A stretch of 36,224 bases of DNA, taken from the NCBI GenBank assembly GCA_035630195.1, contig DASQLD010000657.1, forward strand, positions 1 to 36,224, read 5' to 3'. The notes beneath the pieces were generated by a model. It worked only from the letters and a program-made list of their open reading frames with translations. It was not told the origin of the DNA and searched no databases. This stretch comes from DASQDN01 sp035630195 (GTDB taxonomy: Bacteria; Acidobacteriota; Terriglobia; Bryobacterales; Bryobacteraceae). This document shows positions 15,317 through 24,640 of this stretch, piece after piece. Position 1 is the stretch's first letter; each line of letters opens with the position of its first letter. The translations under genes and the position numbers were made by a program.

Positions 15317-16981
15317 TCAGCGAATGTACTCAACACTCGCGATGGTACGGGGCCCGGTGCGCAGTTCATTCACTACTTTACCCTTCGGATCCACCTCAAG
15401 AAGCCGGCGACCTGTGTAGTCGGAGATCAGCAGGTTGCCACCTGGTAACTCAACGAACCCGGAAGCCCAGCCCATCTTGATTTCCAGATTCGCGCCCCCG
15501 ATGGAGCGTATAACTTTGCCGTCGGGCGCAACTTCAACGATTTCGCCGGGATCGGAAAGGCTCACCAAGGTGTTCCCGTTCGCCAAGCGACGCCCCATAT
15601 AGAGCCGGCGCTTTTCTTTCTCGGGAGCCTGCCAGCTCCAAATGATCTTGCCGTCGCGATCAACTTCGATGAGTTGCGCGACAGCCTCGACTGCAATAAG
15701 GGTAGTACCGGCGGCGGTGCGGCGTACATTGCGCATCCGCATACCAGTGATTTCCGGACTCTCATACTTCCACGCAATCTTCTTGTCCGGAGTTACTTCG
15801 ACCACGCGCCCCGTTCGCGCATCGCCAATGAGCGTATTTCCGTTAGCAAGTCTCTGCGCTGCCAGAGGATGCTCCAGACCCTCGCTGTACTCCCAAACCG
15901 GCTGCTGTTTATCATCGAGTTCCACGACCTTTTTCTGACCGCCTATGGTGAATAGAGTGTGAGCATTGGGCAGCGACTGCACATCGTGTCCCCGCGTGTT
16001 TGGTACAGACCACAGCACCTTGCCGGTGGGCCACTCCATTGCCACGATCTCGCCTTTCGGGCCGTGATCGGAGACCAGAATGCGTCTGACGGCCGGCTTC
16101 GTTTTGAGGAATTTGTCAAACCAGGCGAATGCGCGGGCTTCGGCTCGCTCAGCATCTGCTCCACGAAAGCCGTGACCTGCTCCCGAAATCGTTTCCAGCT
16201 CGGCTGGAACGCCGGCATCGACGAGCCGCGTCGTAATCCACAACGATTGCTCGAACGCGACATAGTTGTCTTCCGTACCGTGGATGGAAAGAGTCGGCGC
16301 GGCGCGAGGAGTGACCCAATTTAAGGGGCTGGCGGTTTGGTGGATGCGACGGTTGTTATTGAGATCGCCTCCGAGAAACATGGGCAGCACAACCGCTGCG
16401 TCGACACTTTTCTGATAGGACTGGGTGAAGTCGGACGGTCCGTAATAGTTGACGACGCACTGAACGCTGCTCGAATGATCGGGGCTCGGTCCAGTGCCTT
16501 CGAATTCCGCAACGCCGGCCGTGAGACCGAGCATTAGCGCAAGATGACCTCCGGCGCTACCGCCGATAGTTCCGAGGCGTTCCGGGTCGATGTTGTACTT
16601 AGCGGCGTGGGCGCGGAGAAATCTTACGGCAGCCTTGACATCTTCGACGGCTGCAGGGAACTGATGACGCGGGGCAAGGCGATAGCTGGCGGTTGCAGTC
16701 ACGTAGCCGCGTCCTGCCAGGCGCGCAGCTTGCGCCAAGTAACTTTCCCGGTTCCCTGCTCGGAACCCGCCGCCGTGGATGAACAGGACCGCTGGCAGCC
16801 GGTCCGACAAGGAGAGGCCCGTAGGACGCACGATGTCCAGGGCGACACGGGCGCCAACGTTTGAGTACTCGATGTCGCGTTCATGGATGACGTTGGCGGG
16901 CATCGGCGGCAGTTTCGGAGCAGCGGGTTGCTGGGCAGCGACGACCGCTGTCACGGTCATCAGGAGGGTAAGAGTTCGCAT
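15317..16981 (-). CDS. Secreted esterase/lipase fused to a PQQ-like beta-propeller
   Basis: The ATG at 16981 is preferred over the upstream ATG at 17020 because it begins straight with a Sec signal ('MRTLTLLMTVTAVVAAQ'), giving 554 residues. Residues about 30-300 are an acetyl-esterase (BD-FAE/HSL-like) alpha/beta hydrolase: oxyanion motif 'FIHGGGFRAG', nucleophile 'GGSAGGH', Asp in 'HGTEDNYV' and His in 'GAGHGFRG'. Residues about 300-554 are a PQQ/arylsulfotransferase-like propeller with repeated blades ('LANGNTLIGDARTGRVVEV', 'LANGNTLVSLSDPGEIVEV', 'LPGGNLLISDYTGRRLLEV'). The hydrolase may deacylate a plant or microbial glycan or ester, and the propeller may bind ligand or anchor it. The gene is divergent from another propeller gene 53 bases away. 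Confidence 0.85.
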   Translation of the reverse strand: MRTLTLLMTVTAVVAAQQPAAPKLPPMPANVIHERDIEYSNVGARVALDIVRPTGLSLSDRLPAVLFIHGGGFRAGNRESYLAQAARLAGRGYVTATASYRLAPRHQFPAAVEDVKAAVRFLRAHAAKYNIDPERLGTIGGSAGGHLALMLGLTAGVAEFEGTGPSPDHSSSVQCVVNYYGPSDFTQSYQKSVDAAVVLPMFLGGDLNNNRRIHQTASPLNWVTPRAAPTLSIHGTEDNYVAFEQSLWITTRLVDAGVPAELETISGAGHGFRGADAERAEARAFAWFDKFLKTKPAVRRILVSDHGPKGEIVAMEWPTGKVLWSVPNTRGHDVQSLPNAHTLFTIGGQKKVVELDDKQQPVWEYSEGLEHPLAAQRLANGNTLIGDARTGRVVEVTPDKKIAWKYESPEITGMRMRNVRRTAAGTTLIAVEAVAQLIEVDRDGKIIWSWQAPEKEKRRLYMGRRLANGNTLVSLSDPGEIVEVAPDGKVIRSIGGANLEIKMGWASGFVELPGGNLLISDYTGRRLLEVDPKGKVVNELRTGPRTIASVEYIR

Positions 16982-17034
16982 CGTCGGGTGGCGCTTGTAT
17001 TTTGTCACGACTTTCGTCATGAGCGGAGCCTTTG

Positions 17035-18051
17035 TTGTATAAGAAGGGGGTGCTGACTCGTCGCGCTTGCCTGTCTACTCTCGCCGCCGGGTGCGCTGCG
17101 GCTGAGAATCGAGTTTTAGGACAAGGGCAACATCGCTATCGAGTCGTAGCGAATTGGGGAGTGCTCGACCAGAAGACCCCGGTGAAGAACTGCCACGGGA
17201 TGGTTCGTGACGCCGAGGGACACCTCATCCTCTTGACGGATCACGTCGCCAACAACGTCATCGTTTATGACAAAGCTGGCCGTCTGGTTTCCAAGTGGGG
17301 AACAACCTTTCCCGGAGCACACGGCTTGTCGATCGTCACCGAGGGAACTCATGAGGTCCTGTATATCACGGACCTACAGACGCACAAGGTAGCCAAGACC
17401 ACGCTTGACGGCAAATTGCTCGACGAATGGGGCTGGCCAGAGATGAGTGGCTTCTATCGCCATGAAGCAGACTATAAGCCGTCGTGGACCCTCCACATGA
17501 AGGATGGCAGTTTCTTTGTGCTGGATGGCTATGGTCGAGACTACATCCTTCGCTATGACCGTAAGGGGAAGTTGACGAAGATTTTCGGCGGCGCCGAAGG
17601 GGGGATCGTCCACTGGGGACCTCACGGCGGCATGCTGGATATGCAAGGCGCCACGCCAACTCTGCTGATCGCGATGAGTGACCAGCAGTATTTGTTGCGC
17701 TTGAGCGTTGAGGGAGAGAAACTCCAGCAGGTGGATTTGCCCGGCGGGAATCCGCGACAGATTCGGCTACACAGGGGACGATATTATGTAGCGCACCTTG
17801 GCGACAACTGGCCGAAGGATCGCGCCAGTCGCGGTTTTATTTCGATCCTGGACGAGGAATGCCGTGTGATCTCTAATGTGGCGGGGTCAAGCCCGGAGTA
17901 CGGCGATGACGGAAAGCTCCGAAACATGCGTCACACCGAAGATGTATTTATGCACCCGCATGACCTCATTGTCGATGATGAGGAGAGTATCTACGTAGCG
18001 CAGTTCGCGTCCGAGGCGACGTACCCCATCAAGCTGGAACGGGTGGCCTGA
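17035..18051 (+). CDS. Exported NHL/six-bladed beta-propeller protein
   Basis: The start is uncertain. TTG 17035 has GGAG six bases upstream (17025-17028); TTG 17032 and GTG 17050 are alternatives. All give an N-terminus with paired arginines followed by an alanine-rich stretch ('TRRACLSTLAAGCAAAE'), a Tat-like export signal. The mature part is an NHL-type propeller of about 310 residues with repeats such as 'GMVRDAEGHLILLTDHVAN', 'GLSIVTEGTHEVLYITDLQ', 'FVLDGYGRDYILRYDRKGK' and 'HDLIVDDEESIYVAQF'. It resembles the lyase half of peptidyl-alpha-hydroxyglycine amidating enzymes, but its catalytic residues were not checked, so no enzyme activity is claimed. It probably shares a function with the divergent esterase-propeller gene or the cytochrome downstream. 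Confidence 0.8.
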   Translation: MYKKGVLTRRACLSTLAAGCAAAENRVLGQGQHRYRVVANWGVLDQKTPVKNCHGMVRDAEGHLILLTDHVANNVIVYDKAGRLVSKWGTTFPGAHGLSIVTEGTHEVLYITDLQTHKVAKTTLDGKLLDEWGWPEMSGFYRHEADYKPSWTLHMKDGSFFVLDGYGRDYILRYDRKGKLTKIFGGAEGGIVHWGPHGGMLDMQGATPTLLIAMSDQQYLLRLSVEGEKLQQVDLPGGNPRQIRLHRGRYYVAHLGDNWPKDRASRGFISILDEECRVISNVAGSSPEYGDDGKLRNMRHTEDVFMHPHDLIVDDEESIYVAQFASEATYPIKLERVA

Positions 18052-18108
18052 GTTTTTGCGTGAAGTTAGGTAAACGTTCTCTTAAACGTGGGAAAATGAG
18101 AAAGAACG

Positions 18109-21100
18109 ATGAGAACACGTCGGCGTCGAACGCATTCGGTATGGGCTCTGAGCTTGCTTTCGATCGCTTGTATCGCGTTGACAGCGCGGTATGTTACAGC
18201 CCAATCGGCCTCCGCTCCCACAGATCCGGCATTTGAGCAGTTTGTAAGACCATTCCTGGCTCAAAATTGCGTCCGTTGCCACAATGTTGACAACAGCACG
18301 GCAGGTATCAAAGTGGATGTGCTCGACACCAAGTTCGAGGACGACCATGTAAAGATCTGGGAAGCAGTCCGGCGAAGGGTTAACAACGGCACGATGCCGC
18401 CCAAAAACGAGCCACAGCCCAGTCCCGAAGTTCGAAAACAAGTGACGGATTGGATCGCTCGTGGGTTGGAAGTCGCCCGGCTGCGTCCTTCACCTAAGAA
18501 CGGCCTTGTGCGGCGTCTCACCGTGGCCCAGTATCGAAATACCCTGCGCGAACTTCTGTATCTCGATGACAATCTGACAGCGGCTCTTCCGCCCGATGCG
18601 GTCTCGAAAGACGGATTCGTCAACCATAAGGACACGCTGCAGTTATCGCCCCTGCTGATGGAGTCGTACTTCGACATCGCAGAGAGAGCGCTGAACCGCG
18701 CTATTGTCGATCCTTCCATCAAACCGTCCATTCAGAATTTTCGCGTTGAACTGGGAAGAGGAGTGAATCCTGCTCCATTGCTTGAGAAGCTGGTCCTCGG
18801 CGCGGGCAGCCAGCTACTCGATAACTCTGACGTTCTGGTGACACAGTTGACGCCCCCTAAGCCCTTCGGCTTTGAACCTTTCTTCATGCGGACGAAATAC
18901 CGTTTCATTGAAGGCTATCGAGGGAACGATACTGTACGCGGCTGGCGCGACTATGACAGCATCTATCACGCCGTATTTGCCGACATGCGCGGAAGCGGCG
19001 GATATCCCAAAGGAAGCGCTTACGGCACGGTCCCGCAAGGACTATTGTTAAGGCCCGCAATTCCCACCGAGGAGATGTTCGATGAGGACGGAACGTACGG
19101 TCCCAAAGCAAATTTCAAAATCTCCTTGCGTGAATTGCCCGACGAAGGCCGCTTTCGGGTTACCGTCTCCGCGGCCAAATACAACGATGGTCTCCTGCTA
19201 GACCCGGGCGCGCAGGCGCAGACGAACAGTGGCGTTGTCTGGAACGTAGCAAAAGCTCCGGGAACGGTCACGATTCCCAAAGCGGGAATTTACCAAGTTG
19301 ACGTTTATACGGCAGATAGCAAGACGCCTGCCCCGGATAGCTCGCGCCTGAGCGAAGGACTGGCCGGAACATGGCCCATGACAACGGCGACCGACCTGGC
19401 CGGCCGGATCGAGGGTAAAGGCCGAATCGTCGACTCGCCCGTCGGCAAGGCGGCATCGCTAGACGGTGGGACCGATTCGCTGGTAATCCCCAGAAGCGCA
19501 ATGCCTACGGATGACGGAAGGCATCTTGGCGAAGGCGACTTTTCGGTGGCAGCCTGGATTCACCCTAAACAACAGCTCGAAAGGTCCGCGATCGTAAGCT
19601 TGGCCGGCTCAGGCCGGATGCTCGGCTGGTCTTTGGAACTAACAGACCCGCGTGGGGCGTTGCGATTCCGAACATACGGCCAGACCGACGAAGCGAACGG
19701 AATCGTATCGTCTCGTCCGGGAGCAATTCGCGCAGATTCCTGGCAGCATGTGGCGGTAGTGTTGCGCCGAGGCAGAAATGAAACGCTGGTGTACGTCAAC
19801 GGCAACCTGGTAGCGAAAGAGGAACTGGGAGCGGCCCAGTTTGACGATCCGAAGGCGGATCTGCAGATCGGCAACTTTGCCGGCGCTCAGCCGTTTCGGG
19901 GCGATCTGGCAGACGTGCGGCTTTATCGACGGCCGTTGGAGCCTGCTGAGATCCAGGCGCTGGTTCAACCTGGGAAGCAGTTAATCAAGGCCCCGGCCGA
20001 ACGGCCCCGTGCGAACCGAAGGCCGCCGCAGCCAAATATGACCCTTCAGTTGGGGGAGCGGGAATTCTCCGGCTTCTTGCAGCAGCCCGCGTTTGTGGTA
20101 CTCCGCTTGGGGGCGGGACCGCTCCAAATCAGCACTAAATACGATGACGTGAAAGATCTTGATCGTGTCGTGTTGACTCCGCTGCCAGCCGGGAACGAAA
20201 TCGCGAAGCAGTTCCTGACTTTTGAGAAGCGGCAGCCGAGAGTTGGGGTTCACCTAGGACTGCGACGCGATTGCGGCAGCACATTTGGCCCCGTCGGCTC
20301 TCCGCAGACCGTGACGAGCGATCAACTCTCGAAGTACGTGTTCGAGGGGACGATCACCGATTTTCCAAGTCCTCATGTCGAAAAAGACAACGTGAACTAT
20401 CTTGCCGGTATCCGCGAAATCGCGGTTCGGAGCGAGTATACGGACGGTCGTGACATGCCACGCCTCGTAATTCGTTCCGTTGAGTTCGAGGGACCGTATC
20501 ACGACGTGTGGCCGCCCAAATCGCACAGCAGCATCTTCGTGGATTTCGAGCGTAAAAGCGACAAACAGGCTTGGGCACGAAAGATCGTGCATACGTTCGC
20601 CACGCGCGCTTACCGTCGTCCAGTGACCGCCGCAGAAGAATCATCCCTGATGGACGTCTATGCGAAGGCGCAGAGCAACGGCCGAAATTTCCAGGACTCC
20701 GTTAAGGACGCGCTGTTGGTTGTATTGACGTCGCCTCAATTCTTGTTTCTGGTGGAGACTAGCGCGGCTCCGGGGCCCGAGCCGGTAGATGGCTATGAAC
20801 TCGCCTCCAAGCTTTCCTACTTCCTCTGGAATGGGCCGCCGGATCGCAAAACCCTGCAGTTGGCATCGAGCGGATTACTGGCAAAGCAGATCGATACCGA
20901 AGTGGACCGAATGATCGCAGATGCGCGATTCTCCCGATTCGTAAGTGAATTTGCGTCGCAGTGGCTGAGTTTGGATAAGTTTCAGGTACTCGAAGCAGAT
21001 CGAAAGCGGTATCCAAAACTTACTCGGGATACCCGAACCGAGTTGAAGCAGGAGCCGATCGAGTTCATTCAGTATCTGATCCGGAACAATCTGTCGGTGA

Positions 21101-21771
21101 AGAATCTGATCTCCTCCGATTTCATCGTCGCCAATGAGGCGGTTGCGAATTACTACGACCTCCCCGACAAGACAGAAAGCGGGTTCAAATTCGTCGCCAT
21201 TCCCCATAGCAGGCCCGACTTGGGCGGTGTCTTGACGCAGCCGGCGATCCTTGCCGGACTGTCGGACGGCCGCGAATCGAACCCAGTGAAGCGTGGCGCG
21301 TGGCTCGCACGTAAGATCATCGCCGAGCCTCCGGCCGACCCTCCGCCGAACGTGCCGGCCCTTAAGGCCGATGAGAAAGGACTGACTCTGCGACAGCGGT
21401 TAGAGCAGCATCGCAGTGTGCCCGCCTGCATGCAGTGTCATTTGAAGATCGACCCCTGGGGTGTTGCGCTCGAGGAATATGACGCCGGTGGACGGCGGAA
21501 GCAGCAGCCGGTAGACGCAACATCAACCCTTCCCGATAAAACGGTTGTCTCCGGTATGGACGATCTAAAACGCTACCTCGCGGAAGACCGAATCGACCAG
21601 GTGGCCTTCAGTGTGCTGAAGCATTTGGCGACCTATGCAGCGGGCCGCTCGCCGACATACAATGAACTTGACTACATGAAACGGGACGGATTGAAACTGA
21701 AGGCCGACGGCTACCGGATGAAGGACATGATCCGGTACGTCGTAAACAGCAAAATCTTCCTCGAAAAGTAA
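18109..21771 (+). CDS. PSD1-type cytochrome c protein with DUF1587/1592/1588/1585 domains and LamG insert
   Basis: A 1220-residue secreted protein. After a basic N-terminus and signal ('SLLSIACIALTARYVTAQ') comes a planctomycete-type cytochrome c domain with heme motif CVRCH at residues 54-58. A DUF1587 block follows ('VRRLTVAQYRNTLRELLYL'). A concanavalin-like LamG domain sits at about residues 415-625 ('FSVAAWIHPKQQLERSAIV', 'GDLADVRLYRRPLEPAEIQ'). Then come the DUF1595/1592 blocks ('AYRRPVTAAEESSLMDVY', 'YELASKLSYFLWNGPPD'), DUF1588 with a second heme motif CMQCH (1107-1111, 'KIDPWGVALEEYD') and DUF1585 at the end. These proteins always pair with a DUF1552 gene, here 23 bases downstream. 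The pair is thought to act in extracellular polymer degradation or electron transfer; this is not proven. Confidence 0.92.
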   Translation: MRTRRRRTHSVWALSLLSIACIALTARYVTAQSASAPTDPAFEQFVRPFLAQNCVRCHNVDNSTAGIKVDVLDTKFEDDHVKIWEAVRRRVNNGTMPPKNEPQPSPEVRKQVTDWIARGLEVARLRPSPKNGLVRRLTVAQYRNTLRELLYLDDNLTAALPPDAVSKDGFVNHKDTLQLSPLLMESYFDIAERALNRAIVDPSIKPSIQNFRVELGRGVNPAPLLEKLVLGAGSQLLDNSDVLVTQLTPPKPFGFEPFFMRTKYRFIEGYRGNDTVRGWRDYDSIYHAVFADMRGSGGYPKGSAYGTVPQGLLLRPAIPTEEMFDEDGTYGPKANFKISLRELPDEGRFRVTVSAAKYNDGLLLDPGAQAQTNSGVVWNVAKAPGTVTIPKAGIYQVDVYTADSKTPAPDSSRLSEGLAGTWPMTTATDLAGRIEGKGRIVDSPVGKAASLDGGTDSLVIPRSAMPTDDGRHLGEGDFSVAAWIHPKQQLERSAIVSLAGSGRMLGWSLELTDPRGALRFRTYGQTDEANGIVSSRPGAIRADSWQHVAVVLRRGRNETLVYVNGNLVAKEELGAAQFDDPKADLQIGNFAGAQPFRGDLADVRLYRRPLEPAEIQALVQPGKQLIKAPAERPRANRRPPQPNMTLQLGEREFSGFLQQPAFVVLRLGAGPLQISTKYDDVKDLDRVVLTPLPAGNEIAKQFLTFEKRQPRVGVHLGLRRDCGSTFGPVGSPQTVTSDQLSKYVFEGTITDFPSPHVEKDNVNYLAGIREIAVRSEYTDGRDMPRLVIRSVEFEGPYHDVWPPKSHSSIFVDFERKSDKQAWARKIVHTFATRAYRRPVTAAEESSLMDVYAKAQSNGRNFQDSVKDALLVVLTSPQFLFLVETSAAPGPEPVDGYELASKLSYFLWNGPPDRKTLQLASSGLLAKQIDTEVDRMIADARFSRFVSEFASQWLSLDKFQVLEADRKRYPKLTRDTRTELKQEPIEFIQYLIRNNLSVKNLISSDFIVANEAVANYYDLPDKTESGFKFVAIPHSRPDLGGVLTQPAILAGLSDGRESNPVKRGAWLARKIIAEPPADPPPNVPALKADEKGLTLRQRLEQHRSVPACMQCHLKIDPWGVALEEYDAGGRRKQQPVDATSTLPDKTVVSGMDDLKRYLAEDRIDQVAFSVLKHLATYAAGRSPTYNELDYMKRDGLKLKADGYRMKDMIRYVVNSKIFLEK

Positions 21772-21794
21772 CGGATACGGAATCAGGAGAACCC

Positions 21795-23129
21795 ATGAAT
21801 CGTTCCCTTCAGCTTGATCGTCGCGCTTTCCTGAAAGGCGTGGGCGTTTCTCTGGCTTTGCCGGTTCTCGACGCCATGGGCGCCGAAGTAACGGACCAGA
21901 TTCCGCGCCGTTTCTGTGCTATTTACACGGCCAACGGCATGTCGCTGCCGAATAGCGATCACGGTATTAACGAGTGGAGCTGGTTTCCCAACGGCAGCGG
22001 TTCCGACTTCGTATTCGGCAAATCGACAGAACCCCTGACGCCTTTCCGCAAGCAATTGAGCTTCATGGGCGGGATGATGCACCCGAACGGCCCTAAAGCC
22101 GATCCGCATATTTGTTCGGACATGTGGCTGACCGGCGCCCCGCTGCACAATCCCAAGCCGGGAACGTTCAACTCAGTCGGTCTTGACCAAGTAGTCGCTC
22201 TGCACACCAAGCAGTTCTGCAGGCAACCCTCGCTGGTCCTTTCGATCGACGCCGGAACGGGCTTTCTCTCGCGAACCGGCACCATCTCTTATAACGTCGA
22301 TGGTAGGCCCATACCGGCTGAGAACAATCCTCGTCGCATCTTTGACCGGCTGTTCCGCGGCGACAATCCTTCGCAGTCCTCAGAGCGGCTACACCTCCAA
22401 CATCGAATTAAGTTGGTGGACGCGGTAGCAGACAGCGCAAAATCGCTCGACGCAAAACTAGGCAAGACTGACCGCGAACGTATGGATCAGTATCTGAGCA
22501 CGCTTAATGAAATGGAATCGCGGCTCGTCGCCTCCGAGCGCTGGATCGATATTCCGCTGAAGAAGCAAGATTATTCGCATTTGAACCTCGATGCGACGAA
22601 TGAAGGTAACCCGGCCGAGTATTACCGCAACATGTTCGATCTGATTGCCCTTGCATTCGATGCGGACATCACCCGCTCCGTCTCGTTCATGCTTAACCGC
22701 GAAGATGGAATGGGTATCAGCGATACTTTCCCGTTGAAACTGGGTCTCTCCAAGACTCACCACAATCTCTCCCACGCAACGGATAAAGACGGACAGGCGG
22801 ATTTCGCCAAGTATGACTTATTCCTGAGCAAACAGATTGCCCATTTCCTCGATAGGATGAATTCCTACAAGGACCGCAACGGAAGCGCGCTCGACAACAC
22901 GATCGTGCTGTTCGGAAGCGGAGCGAGTACCACTCACAACTCCCACAACCTCCCGACTCTGCTCGCCGGCGGCGCCAACATGGGCCTGAAACACGGAATC
23001 TATTGGCGCGAGGGCGAATCGCGGATGTCGAACATGTATCTGAGTATTCTTCGGTCGTTGGGAATCGAGGAAGAATCGTTCTCCGACAGTACGGGCACTT
23101 TGAGCAGCCCGGTTTTTAGCCGGGCATAA
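21795..23129 (+). CDS. DUF1552 exported protein
   Basis: A 444-residue protein with CAGGAG upstream of ATG 21795. The twin-arginine signal is 'LDRRAFLKGVGVSLALPVL'. The rest follows the DUF1552 pattern: 'RFCAIYTANGMSLPN', 'HICSDMWLTGAPLHN', 'SLVLSIDAGTGF', 'RTGTISYNVDGRPIPAENN', 'DADITRSVSFMLNREDGMG' and 'VLFGSGASTTHNSHNLPTL'. The fold is related to alkaline phosphatase/sulfatase-type DUF1501 proteins, and the exposed histidines and aspartates could bind metal, but activity is unknown. It is the constant partner of the cytochrome gene just upstream and is almost certainly in one operon with it. Confidence 0.93.
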   Translation: MNRSLQLDRRAFLKGVGVSLALPVLDAMGAEVTDQIPRRFCAIYTANGMSLPNSDHGINEWSWFPNGSGSDFVFGKSTEPLTPFRKQLSFMGGMMHPNGPKADPHICSDMWLTGAPLHNPKPGTFNSVGLDQVVALHTKQFCRQPSLVLSIDAGTGFLSRTGTISYNVDGRPIPAENNPRRIFDRLFRGDNPSQSSERLHLQHRIKLVDAVADSAKSLDAKLGKTDRERMDQYLSTLNEMESRLVASERWIDIPLKKQDYSHLNLDATNEGNPAEYYRNMFDLIALAFDADITRSVSFMLNREDGMGISDTFPLKLGLSKTHHNLSHATDKDGQADFAKYDLFLSKQIAHFLDRMNSYKDRNGSALDNTIVLFGSGASTTHNSHNLPTLLAGGANMGLKHGIYWREGESRMSNMYLSILRSLGIEEESFSDSTGTLSSPVFSRA

Positions 23130-23456
23130 TTCGCTGCTTACATTGCCCTCGATCGTTCGTCTGGCTCGGTTGTTTCAGTCGCCTTCCCGCAGTCCGCGGG
23201 AGTGTTCCGCTCCGCTTTCGAAGTCTGGCTGAGCGGCCACCCGACAGGAAATCGCGGAAGTCATTTGTGAAGCGTGCGACGAGCGATTCCATGCTGGATA
23301 GCCTTTCGGCTCTGAGGTTGATCTCCTGCCTGGGCTATCGGCCTCGGGCCGCAGGACCTCATCAAGAATTTGATAGGCAAACCTGTCGTTGTCGCAGACT
23401 GGTAGGTATCAAGCTGGCGTGGCATGTTGGAGACTGGGAAAACCCGAAGACAAGGC
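23130..23456. other. Convergent intergenic region with a short GC hairpin and a faint coding relic
   Basis: After the DUF1552 stop there is a GC-rich hairpin, TCCCGC (23185-23190) and GCGGGA (23196-23201) with a 5-base loop, but no T tract follows. It is therefore only a possible terminator. Between 23359 and 23470 fragments such as 'DLIKNLIGKPVVVADW' and 'KPEDKAYVVLAV' appear in different plus frames, which may be the remains of a small gene. No intact gene is supported. Confidence 0.4.
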
Positions 23457-23960
23457 CTATGTGGTCTTAGCTGTGATCTGAAGGGCGGTTCGAAGTTCAT
23501 TCAAGAATTTCTGCTCACCTTCACTGACTTGCGTTCCCCCAAAACCCAGGAAGCCTCCTTCCTTGGCGGCTTTTGCCACGTTCTCAGCAATCGTATAGAG
23601 CCATTGGCGATATTGAGAAACCTCATCCGCACTCGCTTTGGAGCCAAGCACGGATAACCCGTTCGCCACCCGTTCCAGAGTCAGGCTTTTCATTCGATCC
23701 GAGGAGAGTTCGGCGCCTAAGCCACTCAACATTTCGCGGATAGAGGTCTGCGCTGCTTGCATCTCAGTACGATTGGAAAGATCACGTATGAAACCAAGGT
23801 CGCTTGATTGTCCTTCGAGAATCTGCTGGGCAATGGCCATGGATTCTTTCACGGTCCCCAGTCCGCTCGAGCCCGACAGTAATGTCGCGAATCCGACCAG
23901 AGGGGGCAGTTCCCTGATCGTGTTCCAGTCTGCGGGTGAAAAATCGTTCTTTGAGAGCAT
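23457..23960 (-). CDS. Conserved protein of unknown function, ends in a 'GGFLGFGG' motif
   Basis: A 167-residue soluble, mostly helical protein without signal or membrane helix. Distinctive features are 'FSPADWNTIRELPPLVGFA' at the start, 'VKESMAIAQQILEGQS', 'MLSGLGAELSSDRMKSLTL', 'YRQWLYTIAENVAKAAKEG' and 'GFLGFGGTQVSEGEQKFL'. The helix plus 'KEGGFLGFGG.QVSE.E' ending recurs in bacterial hypothetical proteins I recall from several phyla, but I cannot name a domain with confidence. The helical layout resembles TerB-like small proteins. It is a single gene: the neighbour at 24144 is on the same strand, 183 bases upstream. Confidence 0.7.
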   Translation of the reverse strand: MLSKNDFSPADWNTIRELPPLVGFATLLSGSSGLGTVKESMAIAQQILEGQSSDLGFIRDLSNRTEMQAAQTSIREMLSGLGAELSSDRMKSLTLERVANGLSVLGSKASADEVSQYRQWLYTIAENVAKAAKEGGFLGFGGTQVSEGEQKFLNELRTALQITAKTT

Positions 23961-24138
23961 AGCGCCTAGACGCTAGGTTCGTGGAGAAGTATCTTTTCAT
24001 TTTGCGTCCCATTCTGCCGATTCGCTGCCGCTGAAGCGAACGGGCGACTTCCTCACGACCCAGGAAAACAATGCGGAATGCCGTCGGACAAACAGACCTA
24101 GAGTTGATATCAATGGCGGACTAGACAGCCCGATTGCC

Positions 24139-24166
24139 GTCCGTTAACCATCGTCCGTTAACCATC
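24139..24166. repeat. 14-bp perfect tandem duplication
   Basis: GTCCGTTAACCATC occurs twice without spacing, at 24139-24152 and 24153-24166. It covers the 3' end of the minus-strand gene that stops at 24144. Without the second copy the frame would close at a different place, so the last four or five residues of that protein ('LTDDG') come from the duplication. Confidence 0.95.
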
Positions 24167-24530
24167 GGCTGGCAGCATCCGCGCTGTCATCGGGTCGCGT
24201 GTTGAAGGCAATCGCTGCGCTTGGGGCAGCCTTATGAATAGCGTTGAGGACAATTTCGAATACGACAAGGCCACGTTGGGGCAAGCGCATACCCGCTCCG
24301 ACCACGACACAATCGTAGCTCTTGAATGACAGTAAACGCTCCACTTCGGCCCCAGCGGTTTCATCAGGCCGGATTAAACCCAGATCGGCTTCCCATCCAC
24401 GCTCGGCGAACTGCCTCATCGCGACGGCGAGCCCAGCGTGAACCTTCTCGGCGGTCATGCCTGGTGGAATAGCAGGGTCCGAAAAATCCACAGTCTCTGG
24501 CTTGTAGCCCAGCAACAGGACTCGCTTCAT
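24144..24530 (-). CDS. Conserved Rossmann-like protein of unknown function
   Basis: A 128-residue soluble protein. ATG 24530 is preferred over an upstream start at 24545, because GGGGGAT lies just upstream and the protein then opens with a beta strand ('MKRVLLLGYKPETVDFSD'). The pattern of alternating strands and helices ('EKVHAGLAVAMRQFAERGW', 'ADLGLIRPDETAGAEVERL', 'YDCVVVGAGMRLP', 'IVLNAIHKAAPSAAIAFNT') suggests a small nucleotide- or cofactor-binding Rossmann-type fold. I recall similar hypothetical proteins but no assigned function. The C-terminus is altered by a 14-base duplication. It lies 110 bases downstream of the AspT gene end, possibly a separate unit. Confidence 0.65.
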   Translation of the reverse strand: MKRVLLLGYKPETVDFSDPAIPPGMTAEKVHAGLAVAMRQFAERGWEADLGLIRPDETAGAEVERLLSFKSYDCVVVGAGMRLPQRGLVVFEIVLNAIHKAAPSAAIAFNTRPDDSADAASRWLTDDG

Positions 24531-24640
24531 GAGATCCCCCTTCAACCGGCGAGCGCTTGGCGGCCCCGTCGGCTATCCATTCTGTCAGAGCATGAAGAGC
24601 AACGCATAGGCGCTAACGCCGCATTCGCGAGCGTTTGTCC

